From Myroides sp. NP-2 (GTDB lineage: Bacteria > Bacteroidota > Bacteroidia > Flavobacteriales > Flavobacteriaceae): 64,000 nucleotides of DNA. The DNA is taken from positions 1 to 64,000 of the forward strand of contig NZ_JACHTD010000016.1 of assembly GCF_014145665.1 (NCBI RefSeq). The letters are read 5' to 3'. This document shows, in pieces, positions 35,585-45,030 of the stretch. The translations under genes and the position numbers were made by a program. Below the pieces are notes generated by a model, which saw only the letters and a list, made by a program, of their open reading frames with translations, did not search any database and had not been told where the DNA came from. How positions within the stretch are numbered: position 1 is the first letter of the stretch; the number at the start of each line of letters is the position of its first letter.

Positions 35585-36448
35585 TTATCTAAATGAGACT
35601 TTATCTTGGACTTTTTGCACCTGTTCTCGAAAATCTTTGGGCGTTTGATGGGTGTGTTTTTTAAAAAAGCGGTTAAAATAGGTGACATCAGAGAAGTGCA
35701 ACGCATGGGCGATACGCTGGATGGTATCTTCACTATACCCCACTAATCGCTTGGCTTCTAATAAAAGTCTCTCCTGTAATTGTTGTTTTAATGTCTTGCC
35801 TATCGCTCGAAAAAGAATCTCATTCATGCGCTTGACCGAAAGAAATACTTGCTCGGCGTAAAACTCATTTTTTTGCTGGGTGCTATAGTGTTCTTCGATG
35901 AGTTGCAAAATTTTATAGACGCGATCATCCATGGTCATATGGGGTTGTGAAAGCAAAGGAAGATCTTGTAAATGTATAAAATACAGCTGCAGATATTGCT
36001 CTAAAACGGTAGGTCGTTTAAAAGAATTAAATTCTATCTCCATCAATACATGCAAATACTCTAACCGTTGTCCATCGTGAAAGGGAACAGCAAACTTCAG
36101 TTGGCCATGCCCTATAAAGGATCGCAGTTTTGCCTCTTTAAACAACACGCTGTGAAAGTAGTTCTTGTCGATAGCAAGGCAATACCCCCTACTATAACGC
36201 GGATCGAAATGATGCACTTGACCGGGATAAATAATCCAAATTTCGCCCGCTATTACAGGATAGCTAACAAAGTCTATTTCCTGCTTATGCGGAATCAAAA
36301 CTTCAGTAAACCAATAGATTTGATAAAAATCATATTGATAGTGTCCTTCGTACTCAAAAAGATCTACACTCTTTTCAATACGATATAATTCGATGGGGAT
36401 ATCTTTATCGAGTTGTTGAACGCGAACTACCTTTTTCTTTGTCTTCAT
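35585..36448 (-). CDS. AraC-family transcriptional regulator
   Basis: The 287-residue protein has an N-terminal cupin-like sensing domain (IYPGQVHHFDP near 73-83). A C-terminal double helix-turn-helix follows from about 190, with the signature DTIQRIAHALHFSDVTYFNR and then FFKKHTHQTPKDF. It probably controls the MFS pump downstream, which it precedes by 45 bp. The inducer is unknown. Confidence 0.92.
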   Translation of the reverse strand: MKTKKKVVRVQQLDKDIPIELYRIEKSVDLFEYEGHYQYDFYQIYWFTEVLIPHKQEIDFVSYPVIAGEIWIIYPGQVHHFDPRYSRGYCLAIDKNYFHSVLFKEAKLRSFIGHGQLKFAVPFHDGQRLEYLHVLMEIEFNSFKRPTVLEQYLQLYFIHLQDLPLLSQPHMTMDDRVYKILQLIEEHYSTQQKNEFYAEQVFLSVKRMNEILFRAIGKTLKQQLQERLLLEAKRLVGYSEDTIQRIAHALHFSDVTYFNRFFKKHTHQTPKDFREQVQKVQDKVSFR

Positions 36449-36518
36449 CTGTACATTAAATTAGTCTCGGATCACAAGTGTCATTTTGGACTAAATCATA
36501 AGTTGTTAACTATCTCGA

Positions 36519-36526
36519 CAAAGGTA
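36519..36526 (-). promoter_or_regulatory. Promoter -7 box of the AraC-MFS operon
   Basis: On the minus strand TACCTTTG matches TANNTTTG, about 70 bp upstream of the AraC start codon. A matching -33 element at normal spacing is not clear. Confidence 0.5.
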
Positions 36527-36538
36527 AAGTATAAAAAA

Positions 36539-36566
36539 CAAAAAAGATCCGCTAACGGATCTTCTT
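36539..36566 (-). terminator. Terminator of the 79-residue protein gene
   Basis: GATCCG and CGGATC form a stem around CTAA. On the minus strand it is followed by a long T-run. It lies just beyond the stop codon at 36572. Confidence 0.85.
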
Positions 36567-36571
36567 TCACT

Positions 36572-36811
36572 TTATAATTGAGTCATTGTGACTAAATTCA
36601 CACAGGGAATTTTAACGTGCTCTACGCCGTTGCTAAAAATGTAATGGTTCACTTGCTGTTTTTCCGAGTAGTCTAGCGCAATAAGTTTTTTATCGAGGCT
36701 CACGGCTTCTACTTTTCCATTGCGTTCTTCTTTGTAAGAAACCATAAACCTTTTTCCCACTAATTCGCAAAGACTAGTATGATCTAGCTCAAAAATCTCA
36801 GTTGAAGTCAT
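36572..36811 (-). CDS. Small conserved-looking protein, 79 residues
   Basis: The protein has no signal peptide. A compact pattern of alternating hydrophobic residues (GKRFMVSY, GKVEAVSL, LIALDY, HVKIPCVNLVTM) suggests a small beta-barrel, perhaps SH3- or Sm-like. No family is recognised. It has its own terminator and a clean start, which supports a real gene. Confidence 0.7.
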   Translation of the reverse strand: MTSTEIFELDHTSLCELVGKRFMVSYKEERNGKVEAVSLDKKLIALDYSEKQQVNHYIFSNGVEHVKIPCVNLVTMTQL

Positions 36812-37022
36812 ATTTTAAAATTTAAATTACAAAACAGACAAGATACGAAAAATAAAATCTAAAACCTATTTAATATAAAATAAAGACCTAAAAACAAAGT
36901 AGTTACAAAAATAGCAGCAGTAATAGGCTGTTGTTTCCCTACAAAAAAAATTGGTTGATTCTTTTTTTTCTATCGTTTTTCCAAAATAAACTACCTTTAT
37001 CTACCCATTTATTATTGCAGTT

Positions 37023-37400
37023 ATGACTCCATCCGCTCTAAATTTAACAACGCTTGAACTCAAGAATTTTATTCCTTGTAAGGACTTTAAAATTTCAGTT
37101 GATTTTTATACGCAATTAGGGTTTGACATCCTTTGGCAAGACGGCCAATTGTGTTTATTGGCACTTGGGCAAACCAAGATTTTCTTGCAGAATTTCTATG
37201 AAAAAGACCTAGCCGATAATTATATGCTACATTTACAAGTAGCCAATGCTGACGATTGGTATCAGCACCTCAACCAATTGGATTTACAAAGCCAATTTGA
37301 CATAACCCTAACTAGCCCTGAAGATTGCCAATGGAATATGCGCGAATTTGTGCTGATTGATCCGTCTGGTGTGCTTTGGCGAATTGGCCATAGCCTTTAA
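37023..37400 (+). CDS. VOC-superfamily (glyoxalase/bleomycin-resistance-like) protein
   Basis: The 125-residue protein has the paired beta-alpha-beta-beta-beta pattern of the vicinal oxygen chelate fold: FIPCKDFKISVDFYTQLGF at the N-terminus and MREFVLIDPSGVLWRIG at the C-terminus. Members bind a metal or sequester small molecules; the specific role cannot be told. The gene is monocistronic and converges on the thioredoxin gene. Confidence 0.85.
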   Translation: MTPSALNLTTLELKNFIPCKDFKISVDFYTQLGFDILWQDGQLCLLALGQTKIFLQNFYEKDLADNYMLHLQVANADDWYQHLNQLDLQSQFDITLTSPEDCQWNMREFVLIDPSGVLWRIGHSL

Positions 37401-37480
37401 GCATCTACCTACTGCCCACTTGGTTGTTAGACGATGGTAAAACTCGGAGTCAAGGCAAGTGGTATTCGCCTAGTACTTAC

Positions 37481-37509
37481 AAAAAAAGTCTTTTGGAAAA
37501 CCAAAGACT
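37481..37509 (-). terminator. Terminator of the TlpA-like gene
   Basis: AGTCTTTTGG and CCAAAGACT pair with one bulge. On the minus strand the hairpin is followed by seven T. It lies 8 bp after the stop codon. Confidence 0.8.
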
Positions 37510-37516
37510 CATTATG

Positions 37517-38095
37517 TTATTTTGCTTGAATCAATTCATCTAAAGACACTCTAAACTTGGAGCTATTCCAATCTGCCGCTCTAAATTTCTTTACGACAAT
37601 ATTTCCTTTTTTGTCGATGACATAAGAAGCAGGCAAGGAGGTTGAATACAGTGCTGCTGGTGGGCCGTCTTGTTGAAAATAGGACGGCAGGTTATAGCCG
37701 TGTTTTTCTTTGAACGCTTTTACTTTATTGGGATCATCCGATGTGACAAATAAAAAGACAACGCTGTCTTTATAATCATTATATAACGCTTGAAAACTAG
37801 GTTTTTCGGCTATACACGGCGGGCACCAGGTCGCCCAAAAGTTGAGAATAACCACTTTTCCCTTTGTACTAGCAATATCAAATACCCGTCCTTCTTCGTC
37901 TAATAAAGTCCATCCCTCTAAACTTACTTGCTCAACATCTTCTTGTTTCTCCAAACTAGGACTCATCGCCAATAGTTGGTTTATCCATACCTTAAACGTA
38001 GTACCCAAGGGAGTAAATAGCACCACAAAAAGAATTAGGAGGAAAACTGCGTTTCCAATCCAACCTTTCTTCTTTTTTTCTCCTTTATTAAACAT
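37517..38095 (-). CDS. Membrane-anchored TlpA/ResA-like thioredoxin
   Basis: The 192-residue protein has an N-terminal anchor helix (near 15-30) and a periplasmic thioredoxin fold with the active-site motif WCPPC in the segment NFWATWCPPC. The later cis-proline region reads LPASYVIDKKG. It would reduce or exchange disulphides in the periplasm, as ResA and TlpA do for cytochrome maturation. The cytochrome c synthase in this window lies 26 kb away, so a link is only possible. Confidence 0.9.
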   Translation of the reverse strand: MFNKGEKKKKGWIGNAVFLLILFVVLFTPLGTTFKVWINQLLAMSPSLEKQEDVEQVSLEGWTLLDEEGRVFDIASTKGKVVILNFWATWCPPCIAEKPSFQALYNDYKDSVVFLFVTSDDPNKVKAFKEKHGYNLPSYFQQDGPPAALYSTSLPASYVIDKKGNIVVKKFRAADWNSSKFRVSLDELIQAK

Positions 38096-38208
38096 ACCTA
38101 ATTTTATTTAGCATAAATATATAAAATATATACCCATATTGCCAAATAAAACTAATTAAATTTAATTTTAATACACTTTAACTTTTTTTATCCAATATAT
38201 TCACAAAA

Positions 38209-39525
38209 TTATTCCTTAAACATATCATCAAAGGTAATTTCCTTTCTTCCTGGCAATACTATATTTAAAATAATACCAATAATAGAAGCCAAAGCCATCC
38301 CCTCAATCGACATTAAATCACCAATATGGATCGCTGCTCCACCAATTCCGATAATTAAAATTACAGAAGAGATAATTAGATTGCGTTTTACTTTAAAATC
38401 GACTTTATTTTCCACTAACATACGCAATCCACTAGAAGCAATAATCCCAAATAATAAAATGGAGACACCGCCCATTACAGGAGCAGGAATAGTTGAGAGT
38501 AAAGCAGTAATTTTTCCGCAGAATCCAAACAGAATAGCGAAACAAGCAGCACCGATAAAAACATAAATACTAAAGGCTCGGGTAATCGCTAAAACACCAA
38601 TATTTTCTCCATAGGTCGTATTGGGTGGCCCACCGATTAGAGCGGCAAGCATAGTTGCTACACCATCACCTAACATGGAGCGATCCAAACCGGGTTCCTT
38701 GATTAAATCTTTGTTGATTACTTTGCTCAACACCAATTGATGTCCAATGTGTTCTGCAATAGGTACAATGGCAACAGGTAACATGACAAAGACTACATAT
38801 AGGGTAACAGAAGGGGTATAATCGACAAATGGAATTGTAAAATTAGGTAGTTGAAACCAAGCGGCTTCCATCACAGGTGAGAAGTTAACAACGCCCATCG
38901 AAGCTGAAAATAAATATCCTCCTATGATGCCAACCAAAACGGGGATAACGCTTAAAAATCCTTTGGTAAAAATAGCGGCGATAATCGTAATGGTCAAGGT
39001 TACCAATCCAATGGTCACATAGGTAATGTCATATTCACCTGTGGGATTATTTGTCACCATTCCAACTGCTGTACTAGCTAATCCCAATCCGATCACCATA
39101 ATCACAGGACCTACAACAATAGGTGGCAACAATTTCATCAGCCAATTGGTTCCCGCTTTAGCAATCAGGAGCGCTACTAAAGAATACACTACCCCAACCA
39201 AAAAGCTACCCACTAAAAAACTACCTACAGGTACGTCGTTTGTCGTAACTTGTTCCATGGCTTTGATAGCGATAATCGGGTTGATAAACGCAAAAGAGGA
39301 TCCCAAATAGGAAGGAACTTTACCTTTGGTAATTGCCAAAAAAACAAGCGTTCCTATTCCACTCGATATCAAAGCAATAGCAGGATCCATCCCCGTTAGG
39401 GTAGGAACTAAAACCGTTGCGCCAAACATGGCAAATAGGTGTTGTATACTCAGTAAAAACCACTGCCCTGCTTTGGGCTTTTCATCAATGGCTAAAACAA
39501 CTTTTTGATCCTGACTATCCTTCAT
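38209..39525 (-). CDS. uraA: Uracil/xanthine permease (NCS2 family)
   Basis: The 438-residue protein has 12-14 hydrophobic helices. It starts with QWFLLSIQHLFAMFGATVLVP, the QH-containing signature of the UraA/NCS2 family. The GGPPNTTYGENIG segment matches the substrate-binding TM10 motif of uracil transporters. It would import uracil by proton symport. An MFS gene lies 74 bp upstream on the same strand without a visible terminator, so read-through is possible. Confidence 0.93.
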   Translation of the reverse strand: MKDSQDQKVVLAIDEKPKAGQWFLLSIQHLFAMFGATVLVPTLTGMDPAIALISSGIGTLVFLAITKGKVPSYLGSSFAFINPIIAIKAMEQVTTNDVPVGSFLVGSFLVGVVYSLVALLIAKAGTNWLMKLLPPIVVGPVIMVIGLGLASTAVGMVTNNPTGEYDITYVTIGLVTLTITIIAAIFTKGFLSVIPVLVGIIGGYLFSASMGVVNFSPVMEAAWFQLPNFTIPFVDYTPSVTLYVVFVMLPVAIVPIAEHIGHQLVLSKVINKDLIKEPGLDRSMLGDGVATMLAALIGGPPNTTYGENIGVLAITRAFSIYVFIGAACFAILFGFCGKITALLSTIPAPVMGGVSILLFGIIASSGLRMLVENKVDFKVKRNLIISSVILIIGIGGAAIHIGDLMSIEGMALASIIGIILNIVLPGRKEITFDDMFKE

Positions 39526-39599
39526 GGTGTTATCTATTTAATACAAATGCGAAAATAGGTCATTTTGGAGCAAAAATAAAATAACAGTAGAGATGAGTA

Positions 39600-40820
39600 T
39601 TATTTTGTAGTTTTATTTTTTGTCGCGACATAGGTCGCAAGCAAGGCTATTCCCCCCAATAGCATCAAGGTAGTAAAGAAGCCTCCCCAATTGTCATTGT
39701 TGATAAAAAAACCAGTGGAACTACCAATTAAGGTCGATCCCATATAGTAGAAAAACCAATACAAAGCTGTAGCTGAACTTTTAGCTTTGCCTCCCAATTG
39801 GGTCACAACGCGACTGGCGATGGTATGTCCGCTAAAAAAGGCGATGGTAAACAGCGTTAACCCCACTAAAATCACGAGCAAATGATCAACATACATCAAG
39901 GCAAGTCCTACTAAAAGTAACCCTAAAGCGACCAATAATAACTTTTTAGCAGCATAGCGATCGGACAAACGACCCGCTGCTAAATTGCCTACAATCCCAA
40001 AGGCATACATGAGAAATATCAATGCAATCAAATAATGAGGTAAGTGATAAGGAGGCGCTTCTAGTTTGAATCCTAAATAGTTGTAGATACTGACAAAGGT
40101 TCCCATCAAACAAATTGCAACGACGTACATCGCCAAGATTTTCTTATTGCGAAAAATGCGTTGCATTTGACGGACTTTCTTATCGAATTTTACTGTTTTA
40201 GGTTCAAAGAAGTGTGATTCAGGGAACAAGAAATAGAAGAAAACGGCAATTCCCAAAGCCAACAAACCAATAGTCAGCACGGCTATTTGCCAATTGTACC
40301 ATCCACTGACCAAGGCGGCAATTATACGTCCAAACATGCCGCCAAACGTATTTCCTGCTAGGTAAAAACTAATGGCAGTACCAATGGATTTACTATCAAT
40401 CTCCTCTGCTAAATAAGCCAAGGTCACTGCAGAAACCCCTGAAATACAAATCCCCTTAACGAGATTAATATTAATCAAAAGTGAGAAATCATAAACAAAT
40501 ACGGAAGTCAAAGTTAGTACGGTAGAAGAGACCAACGAAAAAAGCATGACCTCTTTTCGAGGGTAACGGTCGGCAATAAAGGCAAACAACAACAAACCTA
40601 TAGCCATTCCCAAGGTCGAAGCCGACACCAAATAGCTACTCTCAGCAGGCGTAACCCGGAAGTAATGCGTGATTTCTGACAACAGAGGTTGATAATTGTA
40701 GAGCTGTGCAAAAACAGAAACACCAATTAAAAAAATCCCCCATTTAATTCGCTTGTAACGCACGCTACCTTTCACAGCTTTCTCAGAAGCTCTCAGCTCA
40801 ATATAGGTCGTTGTTGCCAT
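39600..40820 (-). CDS. MFS exporter divergent from a LysR regulator
   Basis: The 406-residue protein has 12 membrane helices and the MFS motif FIADRYPRKEV between helices 2 and 3. The second half carries the related LSDRYAAKKL. Overall it resembles YnfM/AraJ-like exporters. The LysR gene is divergent, 94 bp away, the classical layout for a LysR regulator and its target. The substrate is unknown. Confidence 0.88.
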   Translation of the reverse strand: MATTTYIELRASEKAVKGSVRYKRIKWGIFLIGVSVFAQLYNYQPLLSEITHYFRVTPAESSYLVSASTLGMAIGLLLFAFIADRYPRKEVMLFSLVSSTVLTLTSVFVYDFSLLININLVKGICISGVSAVTLAYLAEEIDSKSIGTAISFYLAGNTFGGMFGRIIAALVSGWYNWQIAVLTIGLLALGIAVFFYFLFPESHFFEPKTVKFDKKVRQMQRIFRNKKILAMYVVAICLMGTFVSIYNYLGFKLEAPPYHLPHYLIALIFLMYAFGIVGNLAAGRLSDRYAAKKLLLVALGLLLVGLALMYVDHLLVILVGLTLFTIAFFSGHTIASRVVTQLGGKAKSSATALYWFFYYMGSTLIGSSTGFFINNDNWGGFFTTLMLLGGIALLATYVATKNKTTK

Positions 40821-40859
40821 TTTTATCTAAAATTTTACAGTAAAGGTAAACTTATGTTC

Positions 40860-40867
40860 TAAATTTG
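40860..40867 (+). promoter_or_regulatory. Promoter -7 box of the LysR gene
   Basis: TAAATTTG matches TANNTTTG and lies 47 bp upstream of the start codon, inside the divergent control region. Confidence 0.5.
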
Positions 40868-40892
40868 TAAAATGGTATTTTTCTATAACATC

Positions 40893-40909
40893 AATCGATA
40901 AAACCGATT
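40893..40909. promoter_or_regulatory. LysR-type operator candidate
   Basis: AATCG and CGATT are inverted around 7 bp and contain a T-N11-A core. The site lies 5 bp before the LysR start codon in the shared intergenic region, which fits autoregulation and control of the MFS gene. Confidence 0.55.
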
Positions 40910-40914
40910 ATCAA

Positions 40915-41808
40915 ATGGAACTCAGACAGCTCAAATATTTTTTAAAAGCAAAAGAATTGCTCAATTTTACGGAAGCAGCAAAGGAACTTTATATCACACA
41001 AAGCACTTTATCTCAACAAATTAAGCAACTCGAAGATGAATTAGGGATTCCCCTCTTTGATCGCATTGGCAAACGCGTGTCTATAACCGAAGCAGGTGAA
41101 CTTTTTGCCACATATGCAGCAAAGAGTATTCAAGCTTCTAACGATGGTAAATTAATGTTAGAAGATTTAAAGCAAATTAATACAGGAACGTTGAGTATTG
41201 GTTTAACTTGGGGGTTGAAGTCGATCGTTATTACTGCTTTTAAAAACTTCATTGAGCAATTTCCCATGATAAAGTTACAGGTTACTTTTGGCACGACAAC
41301 GGAGCTCATTGATGCTTTACTGAAGCAAGAGATTGACTTTGCCTTGACCTTTTACGAGGATAAACACAGCGATGAACTCCTACATGAACCCATTATGAGT
41401 TCAGATATGGCTGTCATTGTATCTGCTCATAGTCCTTTAGCTACAAAAAAGAGTATGAACTTCAACGAGGTAGAAAAACTAACCTTAGCCCTTCCTGTCA
41501 AAGGTTTTAACACGCGCGACTTCTTAGATCGTCAATTTGAGAAACACAAGGTAAAACCCAATATTGCGGTAGAAGTGAACTATACAGCTACCATTGTCGA
41601 TTTAGTTCGCACGGGTGCTTTTCAAACCATCTTGACTTTGGCTACAGTACATGGCGAAAAAGATTTATGTGCTATTCCCATCCGAGGTACAAATATGAAA
41701 AGAGAAGCGGTTACTTTGCGTTTAAAGGATAGCTACCAAAAGAAAGCTGCAGCGTATTTTATTGATTTATTAAAAGCAGAAGACAAAGAGGAGTATAATC
41801 AGTTGTGA
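40915..41808 (+). CDS. LysR-family transcriptional regulator
   Basis: The 297-residue protein begins MELRQLKYFLKAKEL, and its helix-turn-helix contains FTEAAKELYITQSTLSQQIK followed by LEDELGIPLFDR. Residues from about 90 form the two-lobed effector domain (GLTWGLKS, DFALTF, VRTGAFQTILT). It probably controls the divergent MFS exporter. It resembles the CynR/CbbR branch. The effector is unknown. Confidence 0.94.
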   Translation: MELRQLKYFLKAKELLNFTEAAKELYITQSTLSQQIKQLEDELGIPLFDRIGKRVSITEAGELFATYAAKSIQASNDGKLMLEDLKQINTGTLSIGLTWGLKSIVITAFKNFIEQFPMIKLQVTFGTTTELIDALLKQEIDFALTFYEDKHSDELLHEPIMSSDMAVIVSAHSPLATKKSMNFNEVEKLTLALPVKGFNTRDFLDRQFEKHKVKPNIAVEVNYTATIVDLVRTGAFQTILTLATVHGEKDLCAIPIRGTNMKREAVTLRLKDSYQKKAAAYFIDLLKAEDKEEYNQL

Positions 41809-41819
41809 ATAATAGATAA

Positions 41820-41858
41820 AAATAAGGGTTGAATTGTAAAACAATTCAACCCTTATTT
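41820..41858. terminator. Bidirectional terminator between LysR and aconitase
   Basis: AAATAAGGGTTGAATTGT and ACAATTCAACCCTTATTT form an 18-bp perfect stem with an AAA loop. It serves the converging LysR and aconitase genes. Confidence 0.9.
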
Positions 41859-41883
41859 GTATATCTAAACTGTCAACCGTAAC

Positions 41884-44145
41884 CTATTTTCCTGCTGCGA
41901 TTAAATTCAAAGCTGATCCTGCTTTAAACCAATTCACTTGACTAGCGTTATAGGTATGATTTGCAGCAATTACATCTTTAGATCCATCCGCGTGAACGAA
42001 TTCTAAGTGTAGTTGTTTACCTGGTGCAAATTCAGTTAAATCTAAGAAATTGATGGTATCATCTTCTTGTACTTTATCGTAATCCGCTTCGTTGGCGAAG
42101 GTAAGCGCAAGCATTCCTTGTTTTTTCAAGTTTGTTTCGTGAATACGTGCAAATGATTTAACCAATACGGCTACTACGCCTAAATGACGCGGTTCCATAG
42201 CTGCGTGCTCACGAGAAGAACCTTCACCATAGTTATGGTCTCCCACTACGATAGAAGGAATCCCTGCTGCTTTATACGCTCGTTGTACGGCAGGTACAGC
42301 ATCATACGCACCTGTTAGCTGATTTTTCACTTTGTTTGTTAAGTGGTTGAACGCATTTTCAGCACCAATCAGCATATTATCGGAGATATTGTCTAAGTGT
42401 CCGCGGAAACGCAACCAAGGTCCAGCCATGGAGATATGGTCTGTCGTACATTTTCCAAAAGCTTTAATCAGCAATTTAGCTCCTGTAATATTTTGTCCAT
42501 TCCAAGGCGAAAAAGGTTCTAACAGCTGAAGGCGATTAGAGGTTGGTGAAACGATTACTTCCACATTGGAACCGTCAGCAGCTGGGGCTTGATAGCCAGG
42601 ATCTTCCACGTCAAATCCTTTTTTAGGCAACTCATCTCCTGTTGGAGGTAATAATTTCACTTCTTGCCCTTCGTCATTGATTAGGGTATCCGTTATTGGG
42701 TTGAACCCTAAATCACCAGCAATCGCTAAAGCGGCTACCATTTCTGGAGAGGTAACAAAAGCATGGGTATTGGGATTTCCATCGGCGCGTTTAGAGAAGT
42801 TTCGGTTAAACGAGTGAACAATAGTGTTCTTTTCTCCTTTGTCTGCACCTTCGCGATCCCATTGTCCAATACAAGGTCCACAAGCATTGGTAAATACTTT
42901 AGTTCCCATTTTTTCAAAAGTCTCGATGATTCCATCTCTTTCGATGGTATAACGGATTTGTTCTGATCCTGGATTGATTCCAAACTCAGCTTTTGGTGTA
43001 ATTCCGTTTTTAACTGCTTGCTCAACGATAGAAGCAGCTCTTGACATATCCTCATAAGATGAGTTTGTACACGAACCGATTAACCCCCACTCTACTTTCA
43101 ACGGCCAGCCATTTTTTTCTGCATCGGCTCTCATTTTAGAAACAGGTGTTCCCCTGTCTGGTGTAAAAGGTCCATTGATATGGGGTTCTAATTCTGACAG
43201 ATTAATTTCGATTACTTGATCGAAGTATTGTGCTGGATTTGTGTATACATCTGGATCAGCTGTTAAGTGTTCTGCTACTTGATCTGCCGCATCAACAACG
43301 TCTTGACGTCCTGTTGCTGCTAAATATCGACGCATAGAATCATCATAACCAAAGGTAGACGTTGTCGCTCCAATTTCAGCACCCATATTACAAATAGTTC
43401 CTTTTCCAGTACAAGACATAGATAGGGCCCCTTCTCCGAAGTACTCCACAATAGCACCAGTTCCCCCTTTTACGGTAAGAATATCTGCTACTTTTAAAAT
43501 CACATCTTTTGGCGCCGTCCAACCGTTTAATTTACCTGTTAGCTTCACACCGATTAACTTTGGAAATTTAAGTTCCCAAGCCATTCCAGACATTACATCT
43601 ACGGCATCAGCACCACCTACTCCAATGGCTAACATTCCCAATCCTCCAGCATTTACGGTATGGGAGTCTGTTCCAATCATCAATCCTCCTGGAAAGGCAT
43701 AGTTTTCCAACACAATTTGGTGGATAATTCCTGCTCCTGGCTTCCAGAATCCGATTCCATATTTATTTGATACGGATGATAAAAAATTAAATACTTCTGA
43801 CGATTGTGTTTCTGCCACTTTTAAATCAGTAGCGGCGCCAACTTTTGCTTGAATCAAGTGGTCACAGTGTACCGTTGTCGGTACAGCTACCTTCTCTTTT
43901 CCCGCATGCATAAACTGCAACAACGCCATCTGTGCCGTAGCATCTTGACAAGCTACGCGATCTGGAGCAAAATCAACATAATCTTTTCCGCGTTCAAAGG
44001 TTTGAGCTGGCATACCTTCCCATAAGTGCGTGTATAAAATTTTCTCTGTAAGTGTTAAAGGACGTCCTACTAATTCACGTGCTTTCGCTACGCGATCAGG
44101 CATCTTTTCATACACTTTTTTAATCATTTCGATATCAAAAGCCAT
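41884..44145 (-). CDS. acn: Aconitate hydratase (mitochondrial-type)
   Basis: The 753-residue protein is the length of the mitochondrial-type aconitase and shorter than AcnA/IRP (about 890). It interconverts citrate and isocitrate in the TCA cycle with a 4Fe-4S cluster. Cluster-ligand regions are visible: [13 protein letters not shown], giving one cysteine, and [10 protein letters not shown], giving the other two. Substrate-binding segments include [19 protein letters not shown] and [13 protein letters not shown] second aconitase of the AcnB type lies about 1.2 kb upstream on the same strand, and the four-helix-bundle element sits between them. Confidence 0.97.
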   Translation of the reverse strand: MAFDIEMIKKVYEKMPDRVAKARELVGRPLTLTEKILYTHLWEGMPAQTFERGKDYVDFAPDRVACQDATAQMALLQFMHAGKEKVAVPTTVHCDHLIQAKVGAATDLKVAETQSSEVFNFLSSVSNKYGIGFWKPGAGIIHQIVLENYAFPGGLMIGTDSHTVNAGGLGMLAIGVGGADAVDVMSGMAWELKFPKLIGVKLTGKLNGWTAPKDVILKVADILTVKGGTGAIVEYFGEGALSMSCTGKGTICNMGAEIGATTSTFGYDDSMRRYLAATGRQDVVDAADQVAEHLTADPDVYTNPAQYFDQVIEINLSELEPHINGPFTPDRGTPVSKMRADAEKNGWPLKVEWGLIGSCTNSSYEDMSRAASIVEQAVKNGITPKAEFGINPGSEQIRYTIERDGIIETFEKMGTKVFTNACGPCIGQWDREGADKGEKNTIVHSFNRNFSKRADGNPNTHAFVTSPEMVAALAIAGDLGFNPITDTLINDEGQEVKLLPPTGDELPKKGFDVEDPGYQAPAADGSNVEVIVSPTSNRLQLLEPFSPWNGQNITGAKLLIKAFGKCTTDHISMAGPWLRFRGHLDNISDNMLIGAENAFNHLTNKVKNQLTGAYDAVPAVQRAYKAAGIPSIVVGDHNYGEGSSREHAAMEPRHLGVVAVLVKSFARIHETNLKKQGMLALTFANEADYDKVQEDDTINFLDLTEFAPGKQLHLEFVHADGSKDVIAANHTYNASQVNWFKAGSALNLIAAGK

Positions 44146-44249
44146 AATAACAGTTCTTTTTTAAATGTTTGATTTATAACACAATTTACCGCTTTTACTA
44201 CAGATAAAAATGATGAAAATGTTAAAGAAAGATATTTAAAATGATTCTA

Positions 44250-44535
44250 TTTTGTTCTTTGCTCTTTGCGCGGTTTGTTCTTTGTATGGTTTGTTCTTTG
44301 TATGGTTTGTTCTTTGTATGGTTTGTTCTTTGTATGGTTTGTTCTTTGTATGGTTTGTTCTTTGTGTGGTTTGTTCTTTGTGTGGTTTGTTCTTTGCGCG
44401 GTTTGTTCTTTGTGTGGTTTGTTCTTTGTGTGGTTTGTTCTTTGTGTGGTTTGTTCTTTGTGTGGTTTGTTCTTTGTGTGGTTTGTTCTTTGTGTGGTTT
44501 GTTCTTTGCTCGGTTTGTTCTTTGCTCGGTTTGTC
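44250..44535 (+). repeat. Array 1: 16-bp tandem repeats made of two heptamers plus GG
   Basis: From 44274 to 44529 there are sixteen uninterrupted 16-bp units of the form TTTGTTCTTTGNNNGG. The NNN position changes in blocks: TAT five times, TGT twice, CGC once, TGT six times, CTC twice. Each unit is two CTTTG-type heptamers plus GG. The array is preceded by unspaced heptamers and GCGCGG. It is open in all plus-strand frames, but the encoded peptides are only translated repeat. It starts about 105 bp from the aconitase start and ends just before the four-helix-bundle gene. Confidence 0.95.
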
Positions 44536-44555
44536 TTACATGCTTGAGTTAATAG

Positions 44556-44915
44556 TTATTCTTTCAATTTTTTACGTAAACTTACTAGTTGATTTGTAAT
44601 ATGTTCTAATTTTTCTCGAAGATTAGAATATTCTTCAGCAGATATTAACTCTAAGTCTAAACTTAAAACAAGAAAATTAATGACTTCAATAGCAGAAGAG
44701 TATGAAATATTTATCATATGCGCTTTGTCTTTATTTGTCGTTCTGGCCATTCCTTCTGCTATATTAGCCATTACACTGGACATCGCTCGTCTTAGTTGAG
44801 AGACCAAACCATACTTTTCTTGGACAGGAAATTTATTAGTGAGTAAGTAAATATCTTTGGTTGTATTTCTGGCATTCTGCCATACGGTAAGCTTTTCAAA
44901 AAAATAATAGTGCAT
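44556..44915 (-). CDS. Four-helix-bundle protein (S23/Avd-like family)
   Basis: The 119-residue protein carries the family signature: KLTVWQNAR at the start, then IYLLTNKFPVQEKYGLVSQ, RRAMSSVMANIAEG and a long helical rest. The family was first described as a protein encoded in an intervening sequence of 23S rRNA genes, and it is structurally related to Avd, the accessory protein of diversity-generating retroelements. It is small, basic and probably binds nucleic acid. No reverse transcriptase or template repeat lies nearby. The gene is enclosed by two inverted heptamer arrays between two aconitase genes, suggesting a discrete inserted unit. Its molecular role here is unknown. Confidence 0.92.
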   Translation of the reverse strand: MHYYFFEKLTVWQNARNTTKDIYLLTNKFPVQEKYGLVSQLRRAMSSVMANIAEGMARTTNKDKAHMINISYSSAIEVINFLVLSLDLELISAEEYSNLREKLEHITNQLVSLRKKLKE

Positions 44916-45030
44916 AATGTGGAAAATTTTAGCGTTATAAATTTATAATGCATTCAAAATTTATTCCGTATTTCATAATGGGTCATAATATTTTTTGTAC
45001 TAATTAAAATCACACCCTGTTCACAAAAAA

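Noticed and set aside
44241..44599. Three overlapping plus-strand frames of about 93-115 codons with perfect peptide repeats
   Set aside because: They are translations of the 16-bp array, open in every plus-strand frame only because the unit has no stop. No start signal or family supports them.
44556..44915. Diversity-generating retroelement
   Set aside because: The protein resembles the Avd accessory family, but there is no reverse transcriptase and no template/variable repeat pair in the window.
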